Source: Tubulanus polymorphus (Eukaryota; Nemertea; Palaeonemertea; Tubulaniformes; Tubulanidae). Taken from it: DNA of 64,000 nt. Every line of letters starts with the position of its first letter. The first letter of the stretch is position 1. The DNA is taken from assembly GCF_964204645.1 (NCBI RefSeq), contig NC_134032.1, positions 13,076,275-13,140,274 on the forward strand, in the 5' to 3' direction. Shown piece by piece: positions 47,117 to 63,291 of this stretch. Both the position numbers and the translations under genes were made by a program. The notes beneath the pieces are model-generated. The model did not search any database. It had not been told where the DNA came from and was given only the letters and a program-made list of their open reading frames with translations.

Positions 47117-48394
47117 AAGCACATGAAGACATCGATGGAAAATGAGGAATTACATTTTTTCTATTATCTATCGGCTACGAAATGAAATAAATCATATGCT
47201 TTATTCCAAGCCACTACTCTGTTTTCTCTATTGGAGATGATGTGTTAATCCTTTTTACGCAGGCAGTTCAACGAGTATATATACCAGGGCCAGTTGTATA
47301 TGCATCAATTATGTCATTATACGCATATTCACTCATTAAGTTAGACCATGAGTCAACGATAGGGTGCATTTCCGGGTTAAGTTGATCATCATTGTGTTAA
47401 ACTACGGAGTTTAAGAGTCCACGGTTTAAAGCAAGAACTGGTCCACGCGATTGCAATTGTTACGCCCAATGAATGGGGACTGTGGCACGCGGGTTTCCGT
47501 GTTGATCCGCTTGGTTCGCTAGCCGGCAACCAGTCTTGCCCACTGCATAACCGCGGCATCTGGTGGTGTCCCGATGCCTCGTATCAACAGACGATATTAG
47601 ACGGATACCGATAAGAACCGACGATGAATAAACGAAGTTAAAGCTATCACAAATTTATTCTTATTCCGATTTAACATCACAAAATTGCATTTTTATTTTG
47701 CTAAAACATAAAACAACATAAAAAGTTTAATTCCTAATCAACAAATATCGCGGATGTGTAATGAATATGGAAGGTAGTGCGTATAACATTTGGAATAGAT
47801 CAATTAAGTATTGGATATCATAGTATCTGAAGTGGTAAACCATAACAACGATCGATATTTCATCACCAATTGAAATTTGGAATCGAAAGAATAACTCAAA
47901 ATCAACATAATACAAGTACAAATGACCTCGACATTCAAACCGATGTTAAATAATTCACAGAGAATCAAAAAGTCATAAATACACAACGCGAAATACACAA
48001 TTTTCATAACAGATAACTTTAACAAAAGTCAAAATTTTGGCCCACGTGATCATGGGTCACTAGTTCGAAGCTTGGATAAGTATCTGATCGAATATCGGTG
48101 GCAATGAAACTAGAATATCTACTTAAAAAATAAATAAATAAATAGATCGATAAATAATTCGGATAACAATAATCTTTCGCTTCGACTCGCGGATCATAAT
48201 CGGCGTCGAGTAATCAAATACTTTGTCGCATCGACGTCATCGCCGCAGACGAGAATATTGGGGGCATAACTCGTTAAGGAGTCACGGAGTCACCCGTTCC
48301 CCGACCTATACCGGAGTAGTATCATCATTTACTGTCATTGAAGGCCGATTAGTTCGCAACCGATGTACAAAGCGAAACTAACAATAACACAACA
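47117..48394. other. 3' flank of the FGase-like plus gene
   Basis: An AATAAA at about 47184 can end the FGase-like transcript. A loose foldback sequence (about 47287-47443, GGGCCAGTTGTATATGC to AAGAACTGGTCC) resembles the small MITEs. No gene seen. Confidence 0.45.
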
Positions 48395-48537
48395 GGGCTA
48401 ACAGCTGCACGGTTTGAGACTTAAGATCAAGTCTAGAACCGGTCCTAATTTTGTTATAAAGGTTGGTTATAGAACCTCCAAATGGGTTCAGACCGGTCAA
48501 AGCCCTAAATCTAAGCCATTACTGTGCAACTGGCCCC
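48395..48537. mobile_element. Small foldback MITE, related to 6894-7008
   Basis: Begins GGGCTAACAGCTGCACGGTT and ends TGTGCAACTGGCCCC. The inside has inverted CTTAAGATCAAGTCT-type segments. It lies between the FGase-like plus gene and the mesothelin-like gene. Confidence 0.55.
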
Positions 48538-49347
48538 AGAGCAACAGCGAGTGGAGAGACGAGATATCAGCGCTAGCCCAGCGGCCTTTACGATTGTTTC
48601 ATATGTCGTTTGTACAATAGCGGCAAGCGACAGCGAGATGAGAGACACCTACATCGTCGTTCCGTACCACTAATGACAGTTTAGATATATCAATGATAAA
48701 GGGCGAGCTAAGATGATAAATCAACTCGATCCTAACGTAACAGCGTTCACGTGACCCCGAAATACGTGAGAGCAATATCTTAATGCTTACGTAAGCAGAT
48801 TCTGGTTGATGAATCTCGTTCTTTACGCGGGGAATTGTTACACGCGAGGTTTGAACGAGTCCGTATACGTCGCTGAGCTCTCTCTACACGGCGGACTTGT
48901 CCATTTACAATTCAACAGTTTGGACATAGACGGCGAAAAACAGGAAACAGAAAACCGGGTTAAAATTCGTGTATACAACCATAATACGTATCATCGCTCC
49001 CCTCGCAGCGGAATGACTCAATACGAAACTTGAAATAATTGAATAAACACCTGAGTCGAAATTGAAAATATCGCCAGCAAGGGGAGCGAAGAAAAAGTGC
49101 GAATTAAGTATCTAACATTATCTTTCTAAAGAAAGTTTCAAAATATTCATCATACTTTAGGGGATTCCCTCATATATCTTTACGTGTTCAAAGATATTTC
49201 AACAAACAAAGACGGCGCTCGGTGTAATATTGATAAATCGTGCTAAATGGAAAAACAAACTTAAATCTATTTCCTAGTGGTTCCAAAATATGTTCGCATT
49301 TTATGGTGTTACATATATCTCTTCTCCCTACTGCTGTCGACAGACGA
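48538..49347. other. 3' region of the mesothelin-like gene
   Basis: Likely includes the 3' UTR of the minus-strand gene, whose stop codon is at 49350-49348. A 75-codon plus-strand frame at 48806-49033 has no splice or family support. Confidence 0.4.
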
Positions 49348-52300
49348 TTAGAACAGATGTTTGAGGGTCAAGACGACGGTCATCAATAACAAAGCAATCG
49401 ATGCGTGAACTGTAAAGATAAATCGAATTAAGAGAATTAATTATGGATGAAAACCACGAGCACATTATCAGCAGGCTCGGTGAACTTCGCTTTTCGTAGT
49501 TAATCTCGACTAGTGGTTTGAACTTGTAATCGAACGCGCCATATTTGTCTAACGCATTTCACAGTGTCGGCCATCTTGGAACTAGGTCCAAGCTACAGCG
49601 ACCGTGCCCAGTTGCGTTGTCGACTATTTCCGGACTGTAGTTCCGACTAAACTGACATTCGGTTTCACTAAGTTCGCAAATAGTTGAGTAATAACTCCCA
49701 CGACTGAAGTTTGCCCTCAGTTTTTATTTTTCGTGTAGGTGCTGCCTCCTGTTGGCGTGTTGCTGACTACGAGTCACCTCGTAGGAGCAGCGATGGCAGA
49801 ATGGGAAGTAAGACATATCTCGTAGTAGGCAGTGAACAAAGATCGAATGGCCAATATCCTGACTTACCATTAACGGCGTGGCTTTGACTCGATCTCAAAT
49901 CAACGGCTCCGGTAAGGAAAAGGGCGTTCAATTGGGTACTGGTCATGGCGTTCTGTTGGATGGCAGTCACCGAACGGGCCTGGTTAACTGTTAATGACGT
50001 AATCTGACTGACGGTAAGCGACTAAAGGAAGAAAACAAACACGTATATACGAATGTGAATAAAAACATTATAGGACCATGTATGTAAACTCTTCACCTTA
50101 CTCGGACATGATAGAGCACTTTCGACTAATTCTGATTATTTTTTTTTCTGGTCCCAGTTTGTCCGAGTAAGACATTGTTCGCTGTATTTCTTATTTTCAT
50201 ACTTACGGTGATTTTACTGGTCGGGATTGAAGCGATAGCGGTGTTTGACAACGATTGAATCTGGGTGGTAGTCAGAGCAGCGAGTTTAGTGGTAGAAAGA
50301 CCGGCTGAAATCGTTGAATATTAAGCAGGTTAACAAACATTCGAAGAAAGATATATATCACATATGCCTTATTTTTGTTGTTTAGTTTTGTTGAACTTAC
50401 CAACTACGGTTCCGACAGAACCAACAACAGATCCAGTCCACGTGCTCGCATCGCCGAAAGCCGAACTTGCCTCAGCTAACGCGGCGTATGCTTCATATTG
50501 ACCATTATCACAGCTTGTCAGTTGTCCAATGGCGGAGGCAGCACCGCTGAAAAGACAAAAATAATGCAATGAAATACTTTCTTGGACCCTGATCATAAAG
50601 CCGAAACGTTGTCCATCGTCAGTGCATTTTCAGTGCACAATCGGAACCGTACAACCATATGCTTACTGATAGTCTCTTTACACCCCCTCATCTCGTTACC
50701 CCCTCATTATATTTCATTATACCGTTTGGCGAAGCAGGCATTTGCATTTATTTCAAAATTACATTTTTTTTGTTTTATGTATACGTACGCGTAAGTTGTG
50801 AAGGTAGCAATCTGCGCAGAGGTGGCTCCACAAGCGAAATTACCCATACAGGTCAGTTGCGTGGCGGTGACCGAACTGGTCGAGGAGCTAAGCATGTTGC
50901 TAACCAGTGAGGTGAATCCGGCGGTAAGCTAGACGAAAAAGAAAAAACAAATCAAAAACTATCCTATAAACGAGGAAAATAATCATCGTATCAACTAAAC
51001 ATCGACCGTAGCTATTGGACTGACCTGGGTAGATGTGAAGATGTTGTTAGCGCCGATGCCAGCAGCGGAACAATCGGACATGGTCAACTGTCCGATTTCC
51101 GATGAAGTCAGACCGGCGTTAATCGTTCCCAATGAGCCGATCGTAGAAGTGGTCCATGTGTTAACAGCTCCGTAAGCCTTTGAAAATAATCACGACAAAA
51201 TTAATGATATATCAATGACGGAGCAATAAAGGTAGGTAGGTATTTGTGACGTGTGTAGGTATCATGTCGTAAGGCGATCAATGACGGAGCAATAAAGGTA
51301 GGTAGGTATTTGTGACGTGTGTAGGTATCATGTCGTAAGGCGTCTGGGTCGTCTCCTTTTGTATACAGGGTTTATTACTAATTCCTACGGTACAGATATT
51401 TAGATCTGTAATTTTGGCATCACAAATTTCGATGGAATCTTTTAGTTCGTTTCAAATAAGATATGTCAGGTGAAGTTCAGAGGTCAGTTTCATAGGTTTA
51501 AATCTAACACCATGCAGTCTGTGACTAGCTTAGTTATCTAGCCAATCTAAGGACTTATAAATTCAAAGGATTTATAACACCATTTAAGGAGCCACGACTT
51601 AGCATCGGTTCCTGTACATACGAAATGCCTGGACGATATTGGAAGAATGGTGATAAATGTCTCTGAGGGTTGCATTAAGTAAGTGTGGATATTTACCGTC
51701 TTAGCATGAGTAATGAGCGCGTTCAGTTGAACGGTTGACCATCCCACAGCTGCACCGAGAGTATCAACGCAGTTTTGGAATTCACTATTGGCCAGGGCGG
51801 TGATTTGTGCTTCGGTAAGTGCAGTGGCGCCAGCTGATCCCATAGTTTGAATATCGGAACAAGTGATGGTTACTGAAATAATAAAACGGAAATATAGAAT
51901 ATGGGAGTGAGTGAAAAGCGTGGTTGTAAATGCCAACGCAGGGAAACAGGGAAACATAAAAAACACGAAATGAAACATTTTCAATCTCTCATTGTTCCCA
52001 AAACCACGTTTCTCATGAACGCCACGCCACCGAAAAACGCTCGGAAACACATGTCCGTCTCCTATTCCCATGTTTCACTGCGCCGTGCGCGTTAGACTTA
52101 ACGGGCAAAGATAGGCCATCAGAATGACGATTTTATACAAACCTGCATTTCGTCTTCTTCTTCTCTTCGAAGCGTTATTTGTGCTGACACCTCTGAGAAT
52201 TCGTGAGTAAAGAGTGGTGGTCATCGTACGGATTTCAGTCGTTTCGGCAGTTGTAGTTGTAATAGAATTGACACCGTTAGCGGTACGCGTAGCTAAGATC

Positions 52301-55300
52301 GTGCTTTCCGTGTTCATTACAGTGTAGACGTCGCTAGAAATTGCGGCGATAGTAGCCTGTAAGATTCCAGAAAGAGAATTCGATTTAAATCGCATGAAGT
52401 TTTGTGATATTCGTTACGAGTCTTGTCGCGTTGATGAAACTGGGATCCAAAGTAGATTTATACCCCCAGGAACCGAATTGGGTTAACCCCTGAACTCGGG
52501 TTGAAACCGGGGCCGATTCAAAATGCATCCCGTGGATACTGTGGTAAAGCTTTGATTTCGGGGCCCAGCTTCAAATCCGCGGCGAGAGCTGTCACAGTTT
52601 CATGAATGGTGTATATTAGGCAAAGTACGTGTATGGAACTCACGTCAGTAATAGCGTTCAAGTCGGCAGATGGAGCAAACTTAAGATTGGGCCCTAAAGC
52701 GATCAGCATTTCTTGCGATGTGAGAAGGGTCCTGTAAAGATAATAGCATACAAATTGATATGTTGCATACGTAGGATTAGACCCAACAAACTTCATCTAA
52801 AACACCGAAGCTAGCGACTATACTTACGAAACTTGAGCTTTTGTTCGGTTATACAAAGCCTGGCCGCGAGCTTTGTCGAAGTTACATTTTGCAAAACTTT
52901 CCAAGGTAGCCTCAATGGCGGACTGGTCGAGTTTGTTGATGGTGGCAGCGTCGATACCGCACAGCAGTTTACCCATACTACCGACTTCGCTTGAAGTCAG
53001 AGTCGCGGCGCTTGTCTTGTCGGTGGCAGTTCCGCTGACATCCTAAAAAAATAAACTTCCGAAATAGAAATAGCGAACGGGGACGCTTATGAACGGCTAG
53101 TGAAAAGCTACATCAAATAAACAAAACAACTAAGAATTTTTTTTTGTTTTATTCGAATTTCATTCGTAGTGACGGATGCAAATAACATGTTCCTCCGGGA
53201 ATATAGAATATAGAAGAATACAATTTTATGGCAACTTTAGTCTATTTAGCCTCTCGGTACTGCCATATATATATCTGATAACTTTGCTATAACTCTGTAA
53301 CCATTCGCTCTATAGATAACTATTCGGAGACATCGTTGAATGAAACAATTAGCTCAAACAAACATTTCGGAATCTTTTTTCATTCTTATCGTGAGATCTC
53401 ATGTGCTCGTTAAGACGGGCCAGAGAGAGATTTCCTTCCGTCGATATGGCAATCGCGTTTAGTACATACCACGTTTTGCAGGGCGAAGGTAAACAGTGCT
53501 TTAATTGTATCGGTAGTCAAATCGTCAATATCTGTCGATGCAAGCTCGGAGATGATAGCGAATTTCATGTCGGCACTAAAACTGGCGAACTTCGATGGTC
53601 TGAAAATAAAGAAATGAATACGAATGTGACATATTTTAGAAATCTATGAGAAGTTGGAGACGCTTAAAGCCTAAAACACACGACGCGCAGGGAAACACTG
53701 CCGTATGCGTAAACGAGAAGCGAGAAACTTAATTTTCGGAAGAACGTCTCACAGATCAGACATGTTTTTTTCGCGTTTCCCTGACGTCCGAGGACCCACC
53801 ATCGACTGTTACAATAGAGTATCTGTGCGGCAATAGCGCGCATTATTAGGACACCAGGACCTTTTTTGGATTCAATAAAAATCTACTTAAATATTTTTCT
53901 TGATTTTAACGAATGACTAAAAATGAATGAATCAATGTGAGTTTTATGCCCGATTTTCTAATAACTATAGACTACTATCATCTAATTTCTAATGGCGGGA
54001 TAACTACTAGTACCAGTTCACAGGGTTCCGGTAAACTTACGTTACAAGTTTCAGCATTGCACCAGCGCTGACGATTTTGGTCGAGTCAGTAGTTGGGGTG
54101 CCTCCGGTGTTAGCTCCGATCATGCTTTCTACGTTGGAAACGGCCGCGTACATTTGACTGCTCGACAACGTGACGCTGTTCGAGCGGACGCTATCGATCC
54201 ACGACTGGAATACGGTGCCCGAACCCATACCGGTAATATCAGAAGCGGATTGACCCATCGCTAGTACTTTGTTTAATCTGGTAAACATTGCCGAGGTGAA
54301 ATTGCCGGAGTTGGCTTCGGTCATGGCGCCGTAGTATGATTTTACTTTCGTGTATATTTCCGCAGCCTGAAAAAGATTGTAAAAAATTTAGTTACATTGT
54401 AGGACTTCTTCAGTTTACACGGATTATAGTGTTGTATTTGACTGCTAGGGCCAACTTTGTTTAGTTCGACTATAGTCGACTAACTCCGATAACCGAAGTT
54501 CGCTTTGTTCGTCGACTGTTCCGAGTGGTTTAAGTCACCGGCCACTGGGGTGACTAGTCCGGGGTTCATGGGCTCGAATCCTGGTGGTGGCAGCGGAGGT
54601 TCTCGGTCGAAGGTCATTCTCTGGTCTCTCCACAATTGGGAAAAAGAAACATCGAACCTAATGCCCTGCGAAGCGATGAGTGGGTTGGGGTATTACAAAA
54701 ACTAATTCGTCGTATGTATGACGTTTGATGTTACCTGTGACACACTTGGAGAGTAGTCGATTGTGTAGGAAGAATCATCAAGTCCCATTTGCGCAACTGT
54801 CAAGCTCGATAGCTGTTTGATGCCAACTGCCGAAGCCATAGGTCCTAGATCCTTGAAGATCGCTCCAACTCCCCCACCTGAGGTGGACGCCTATAACATA
54901 AGATACATGATATTATACAGTACAACATGTTTCGCACAGTCGTGAGTTAGATTCATTTTCAACGAGTTAACTCCGAATCTTAACTGTGAACCGCATAGAA
55001 CTAGGTCTAGTATATTGGCAATTTTATACATACCTTTGCAATCAGTTGCATTTTAGTTGAAAAGTCGAAATCGACGTCTTTCAGGGTGGATAAACTACCA
55101 ACAATTGCCGAATCCGGAATAGCAGCAACGTTCGTCGGCGAAAGGAACTTAGCCATTGGTCCCAATTCGGTTAATTGCGTTGCACCGAAAGAAGATGGCT
55201 GCATTAACAAATACAATAACACAAATTATCATCAATTTCAGTTTTAACCGATATTACTTCGTAGTATTAACTGCAAAAATCGACTTACATTTCCTAGACC

Positions 55301-58300
55301 ACCAGAAATGACTGCTTGCAACATTGATTTACCCTAAAAATGTAGAGATAGTTGTTTTAGTTGCAAAATCGAGCGATGAAATGCACGAATGAAATCGGTC
55401 GCAATGTCAAGCGATTACTTACAGCCGACTTGCCAAACGATACAGTTTTCAAGGTGGAAAGAGCGCCGTAGGCGGCGGTGTTAGGGATGGAAGTTAGGAA
55501 ACTTCGTTCAGCGCCGGCTAACAGATTACCAAGGGATTCGACTGTCGAAGCGCTGAACGAGGACGGTGTACTGAAAGTTGTTGACTGTTTCAATTGCTTG
55601 AACACCAAAGTAGACTGTAGAAGACGAAAAGAAAACATATTCAGTTGGTATGAACGCTTCTATTTAAAACATTATAGTTAACTTGTGGAATAATATCCAT
55701 ACCTCCGCGGCAGAGTAAGTTTTAGTTGCGAGAGTGGTGACTGATAGGGCTAAAACGCTGGGCGGGATTTTTTTCAACACAGCTGTATCACCTTTGACGA
55801 ATTCGATGGCGCTGAAAGTAATTTACAAATATTGTTAAGATACAAGATACCAGTATTTTGTGGATCGCTCGCGCTTTTAATCGATCAACACAACACATGA
55901 AAAAAGCCTAAAATAATGGGAGCCTAAAAGCACTCTGTTCCCGGTGGGAGGGCTGGTTGCTTATGCGGGTTTGCCATTATTTGGAAAACAATCTCTTTTT
56001 GATCGATCAATTGCTGTGACTGCATTCGACTTAAATATCTACGGTAGGTTTTACGTAATGAGGAGAGAATCCCACAATGATAATAAAAAGTCCGAAAATG
56101 AAACTTCGAGATAGTAGTTTATTTCAACGTTTCGACTATATCCTAATAGTCATCTTCAGGAATAATAATGGATAATAACTATTAGGATATAGTCGAAACG
56201 TTGAAATAAACTACTATCTCGAAGTTTCATTTTCGGACTTTTTATTATCATTGTGGGATTCTCTCCTCATCGCGTCAACACGGATATAGTGTTCTACCAA
56301 TCGTGAGGTTTAACGTACTTCTCGACATTGCTTGAGGACCAGGTAGACGGGTCTCCCAAATTAGAAAGTGCCAGCGATTTTACGGCGGCCTTCTTTTGTC
56401 TGTCGGCTGCGTCGAAAACCATCGAGGACAGGGAACTTACAACCTGCGAGTAAAAAGAAAAGATAACATTTCACGTATACAAGAATTTCACTAATTGATC
56501 GAATGCCCGTTGTATAATGCCATCATGCCATATTCGACCTTATTCAATTTCAATAAAAACACCATTCTTCATTCGATGAAGCCATTCCTATATTGGTACG
56601 AAAACACATTGACTGGTGTCGATCTTACGTAATTATAGAAATCAGCACTTACCGCAGCTGGTGGGAGGCTTCGAATATCGCTGACATCTAAGGTGGCTAC
56701 AAGCGAGCCTGCGCTTTGGAGGGTAGCAGCCGTCCATGAACTGGCAGCACCATATGCTGATTTCAACTGAGCGCCGAGGACGCTTTTTTTCGATGGGCTT
56801 TTTATGGAACTTAACGAGCCTTGTAGTGTTTCGATGTTGGCGATAAACGCGGCTCCGCTCATTTTCTCGAGGTCTTTACCGGTCAGTAGGGCGACTGAGC
56901 TCAGAGCGTTTGTCCATTCATCGGAACTCCAATTGTCAGCCGTCTTATTCCTCAAACCGGCAAGTTGAGCTTGCTTTTCAGCATCAGTTAGCTATTAGAA
57001 AATGAACGATAATTTTTGAAACTCTAATGAACAGCTTTGAAAAGGTAATTCAGGATACGGTTTAACAATCAGCGATTCACGAGCGGTAACGAAATGTAAT
57101 TATGTAGGCCTGTACAGTAAAAGTTTTTGGTTTTGACGATGAACACCAAAACTTACAGTTAACGAGCAGACTTCAGCTTTCAAGGGGCCGAAAGATGCGT
57201 GGCTGAAACCAGCGGTGGCTAATGGATTTCCGAAACCCGTACACAAAGCGCCTGCGACTGCTGGCGGAAGCAATTTGAACCAACCTCGTCGAACGCTGGG
57301 CTGCAATGAAAGATGATTAATTATATTATGATGCAGTGATAAATTCTTTAAGTCTATCAGCGTGACCGCAGGGCTCCTCAAAGCCCGATGCTACTGTGGT
57401 AAGTGAATAGCCACCAGGCGTGCTAGTAGTACGTACGTAGTACTACGCAGTTTGCGGGTGAACCGTACTTCAAACATCTTCAAATATTTCAAATTTGAAA
57501 TTGAACCAGCTTTCCGTGCGAATCAATATATCATCCATCAAAACTATAGTTCAAAATTGATTGAAAATAGTTTTGACTACGTGAAATCCTTTATTAGTTA
57601 ATCGTGGTGGCCATCTGACGGGGGGCTAGCTTGGTAGGTAGATGTGATACGAACGTCCAAATACCACAACGTCAATAAGAAAACGGTGAGGTGCTTATGA
57701 ATGCAAAAGATATCTCAAATAGAGAGGCCGGTTTTCAGCTTACCTTGATGAAAAAATAAAAGTCAAGCGGTATGCTCGCTGTGTCATTGATAGTCAATGA
57801 TTCGAAAGTGACGTTGCCAACGAGGGCTGCGTTGAAAGGATCGGCGGCTCCTAATCTTCCTATGGTGTCGAACATAGTCTTCGCACTGGATTCGTCCGAG
57901 GACTGAATCACTAACACTAAAAACACGACGAATAACATGCATGATAATGAAAAGAAAACCTAGAAGAAACTGTCGTTGTTTAATGCTTAGTGTGAGACAA
58001 AACATTGCGAAAATATAATATTTTTTTTATAATAAACATCCAAAATACACAACAAAGAGAAACAACAGGGAAATAATGAAACTGGAAAAGAAACATGTTT
58101 GATCTCGGAAACATTGTTTACCGAAACTATGTTTCTCGTTTTTTTCGTAAACACGAACGACATAGGAAAACCCTCGGAATCGTGATCCTGTTTGCTCGTT
58201 TTTCCGCGTCGTGTGCGTTGGGTTTTATGAACGTGAAACAAATAAATAATTCATGATAATTCCTCGCGGAAATATATAATTTCTAATAAATCGTGTACTA

Positions 58301-59370
58301 TTTAATCTAATAACGAAATTTTGAATCGTTGTGGTGAATTCGTTTCACTTTTCTTTCTTAACTTACTAAATCTCGCGATCAGATTTTCGGCGAGCGCTCT
58401 TCCGCTCAGGTCGGTGATGGTGCTGGTAAATTCGGTGTAGTTTACGAATGTTCGCAGTGGTGGTGGTGTGAATCGTCCCCCGGAGGTTACGGGCGCACCG
58501 GTTGTAGGCCCCACTGTAGTCAGTCCATTTGCAGTAGCCACTGTAGGAAAAAATGATAGAGATGTACGTTAATAATAGAATATAAGCCACACTGGCCTGT
58601 ATGTGGTCAATATAATGGAATCGAAATCCAATTTTTGATGACAAATTCGTTTTCGATCTTAGATTTGCATATATATCATGATTTTGTACAATTAACCTAT
58701 CATTTCAAGTTCAACTTTTATGTACAATACAATAATCTCTAAAATTTTGTTTTTAAAAGTCAGCCGATAATGATAACCACAGTGAGTGTCATTTACAAAA
58801 TTACAGATTGTCACGTGCAAATTTAGTTTTTCAAATAAACGTTTGACTTCATAAATCAAGTAGGAATATCTTAGAAATCATATTCGTTTTTTTCTTATAT
58901 TTGAAAGTTTATCTTAGAAATGGTTTCTTATTCAAACGAAAACTAGATATTCTAAACTTATTATGTTATTCTAATAATATTAAACATCAATAAATTAATT
59001 TTCTTCGTGAAAATAATGTTGATTCTTAAAGATAGAAATTTGATTTAGGTATTGCTATAAAGAATGCTCTAAAACGAAAATCATGTTATTGAATATATTG
59101 ACGATATCGAATATTCCTTGTCATCCAAAGGTTTACGCACATGTAACAATTTGTAACCTAAGGAAAAGATCTTCGATTTGAAAGATTTTTTTGGAAATTT
59201 CTAACCAAGCGCCATTAGAAGTGATTTTACTATGAAATTCAGTTTAAATCAGAACATAAACGATGAAATGCGGTAAAAAAACATTTAAAAAACTGGAAAA
59301 AAACTTATAAGTACTTACTGAACATAACAGCCAAGACGGCAAAGCAAACCGCCTGATGGTAAAATTGCAT
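49348..59370 (-). CDS. Mesothelin/stereocilin-like GPI-anchored repeat protein
   Basis: Twenty-three exons (high to low): 59370-59319, 58540-58367, 57916-57744, 57300-57157, 56991-56653, 56443-56319, 55811-55703, 55614-55423, 55333-55289, 55198-55034, 54890-54735, 54366-54041, 53599-53470, 53042-52828, 52731-52644, 52356-52143, 51872-51697, 51177-51025, 50928-50789, 50546-50401, 50304-50207, 50021-49868, 49409-49348. Every phase joins; 1191 residues. The N-terminus is a signal peptide (HQAVCFAVLAVMF), then a Thr/Pro-rich linker. The body is a run of helical repeats with recurring LTSSEVGSMGKLLCG / LTSSEIGQLTMSDC style motifs. A polybasic SKRRRRRNA at about 874-882 looks like a furin site, and the last exon encodes a hydrophobic tail (ASIALLLMTVVLTLKHLF) typical of a GPI-attachment signal. 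This layout resembles mesothelin, stereocilin and otoancorin, superhelical proteins on cell surfaces and in extracellular matrix. Family placement is by pattern, not alignment. The introns hold a SINE (54517-54706), a foldback element (56058-56299) and a perfect 66-bp duplication. Confidence 0.82.
51211..51342. repeat. Perfect 66-bp tandem duplication
   Basis: The unit starting ATCAATGACGGAGCAATAAA occurs twice, at 51211-51276 and 51277-51342, with no difference seen. It lies in an intron of the mesothelin-like gene, so it is a very recent slip or duplication and a likely length polymorphism. Confidence 0.95.
54517..54706 (+). mobile_element. tRNA-derived SINE (copy 2)
   Basis: Matches the element at 6370-6572 through its length: CCGAGTGGTTTAAGTCACCG, B box GGCTCGAATCCTGG (closer to consensus), GGTCGAAGGTCATTCTCTGG and the AAAAAGAAACATCGAACC body. 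It lies in an intron of the mesothelin-like gene, on the strand opposite to the gene. Confidence 0.82.
56058..56299. mobile_element. Long-armed foldback element, second copy
   Basis: Nearly identical to 9260-9533. The right arm has lost part of the CCTGAAGATGAC segment, while the left arm (56128-56160, minus strand) keeps it. It lies in an intron of the mesothelin-like gene. Confidence 0.85.
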
Positions 59371-61783
<2,413 letters not shown>

Positions 61784-62370
61784 CTGTCAGAACGTGTAGG
61801 ATTTATGAAAAACAATTTAAATCCCATAGAACGCCCGCTGTCCGATCAGTGGACTGTGGTCGGTCGCAGGGTCGTTGCTTATAGCGTCACCCAAATATTT
61901 ACAAGTGTTTTGCGCGTTTCTTAGCAATACGTTCAATAGATTTAATTAAGTCATTGAAAAAAAGGTCACGTCCGAATAATCAGTGGGAGAATCATATATT
62001 TTTCAACCCTAAAACAATTTTGAAAACAAATTTGAGCATTCCGATATATGAACCCGTTTAAAATGGAAAGGTCACAGGATGGGTAGTGCCCCCCAATTGA
62101 AATTGCCGATTCGCAGCAAAATTTATTTTTACGAACTGTTTATCAAACAACGACCGATCGCCCTTGATAGTCAGACGGGTGTACGCTGAGAGTTCTTCAA
62201 TTGATATAACTCTACCCAAAAATGCAAATCAACGCTTCTTCAGCAAGAGCGCGTTGAATAAAAACGCAGCCCGATAGCCACTCAAATGCCATGCGAAAAG
62301 GGACTCGTAAAATTCCTCACAATCAGGTTCAAAAGGCGATCAAAAGAAGACATTTTCGTAATTGTTAATT

Positions 62371-63087
62371 GCCGGACTGTAAGATGTCTGACCGGACTGT
62401 AAGATGTCTGACCGGACTGTAAGATGACTGACCGGACTGTAAGATGTCTGACCGGACTGTAAGATGTCTGCCCGGACTGTAAGATGACTGACCGGACTGT
62501 AAGATGTCTGACCGGACTGTAAGATGTCTGACCGGACTGTAAGATGACTGACCGGACTGTAAGATGTCTGACCGGACTGCAAGATGTCTGCCCGGACTGT
62601 AAGATGACTGACCGGACTGTAAGATGTCTGACCGGACTGTAAGATGTCTGACCGGACTGTAAGATGACTGACCGGACTGTAAGATGACTGACCGGACTGT
62701 AAGATGTCTGACCGGACTGTAAGATGTCTGACCGGACTGTAAGATGACTGACCGGACTGTAAGATGTCTGACCGGACTGTAAGATGACTGACCGGACTGT
62801 AAGATGACTGACCGGACTGTAAGATGTCTGACCGGACTGTAAGATGTCTGACCGGACTGTAAGATGTCTGACCGGACTGTAAGATGACTGACCCGACTGT
62901 AAGATGTCTGACCGGACTGTAAGATGTCTGACCGGACTGCAAGATGACTGACCGGACTGTAAGATGTCTGACCGGACTGTTAGATGACTGACCCGACTGT
63001 AAGATGTCTGACCGGACTGTAAGATGTCTGACCGGACTGTAAGATGACTGACCGGACTGTAAGATGTCTGACCGGACTGTAAGATGA
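62371..63087. repeat. 20-bp minisatellite, about 36 copies
   Basis: Unit ACCGGACTGTAAGATGTCTG, near-perfect over 717 bp, with a T/A switch (GATGTCTG or GATGACTG) that changes between copies. Three units make a 20-codon repeat, so a long minus-strand frame appears. No promoter, splice or start context supports coding. Confidence 0.97.
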
Positions 63088-63291
63088 TAAGTTTTCGAAT
63101 TTCTAAACGTTAGATTTAATTCAATTTATTGACATTATGGCGCATTTGCAGATTCGACCGCTATATCTTTAATTTTCTGAAAATTACAGATAGCTTGCCC
63201 CCTCCAAAAGCTAATTGCCCTACACAGGCAGTGCAATTGGGAAAAAAGCTTTGTGACGTAAAATTGCACTAGCCCGATGGACAAGTAATAA

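Noticed and set aside
62340-62942. 200-codon minus-strand frame of repeated SDILQSGQTSYSPVRHL-type units
   Set aside because: It is the 20-bp minisatellite read in frame. The frame stays open because three units make 60 bases and no stop occurs. No signal of a real gene around it.
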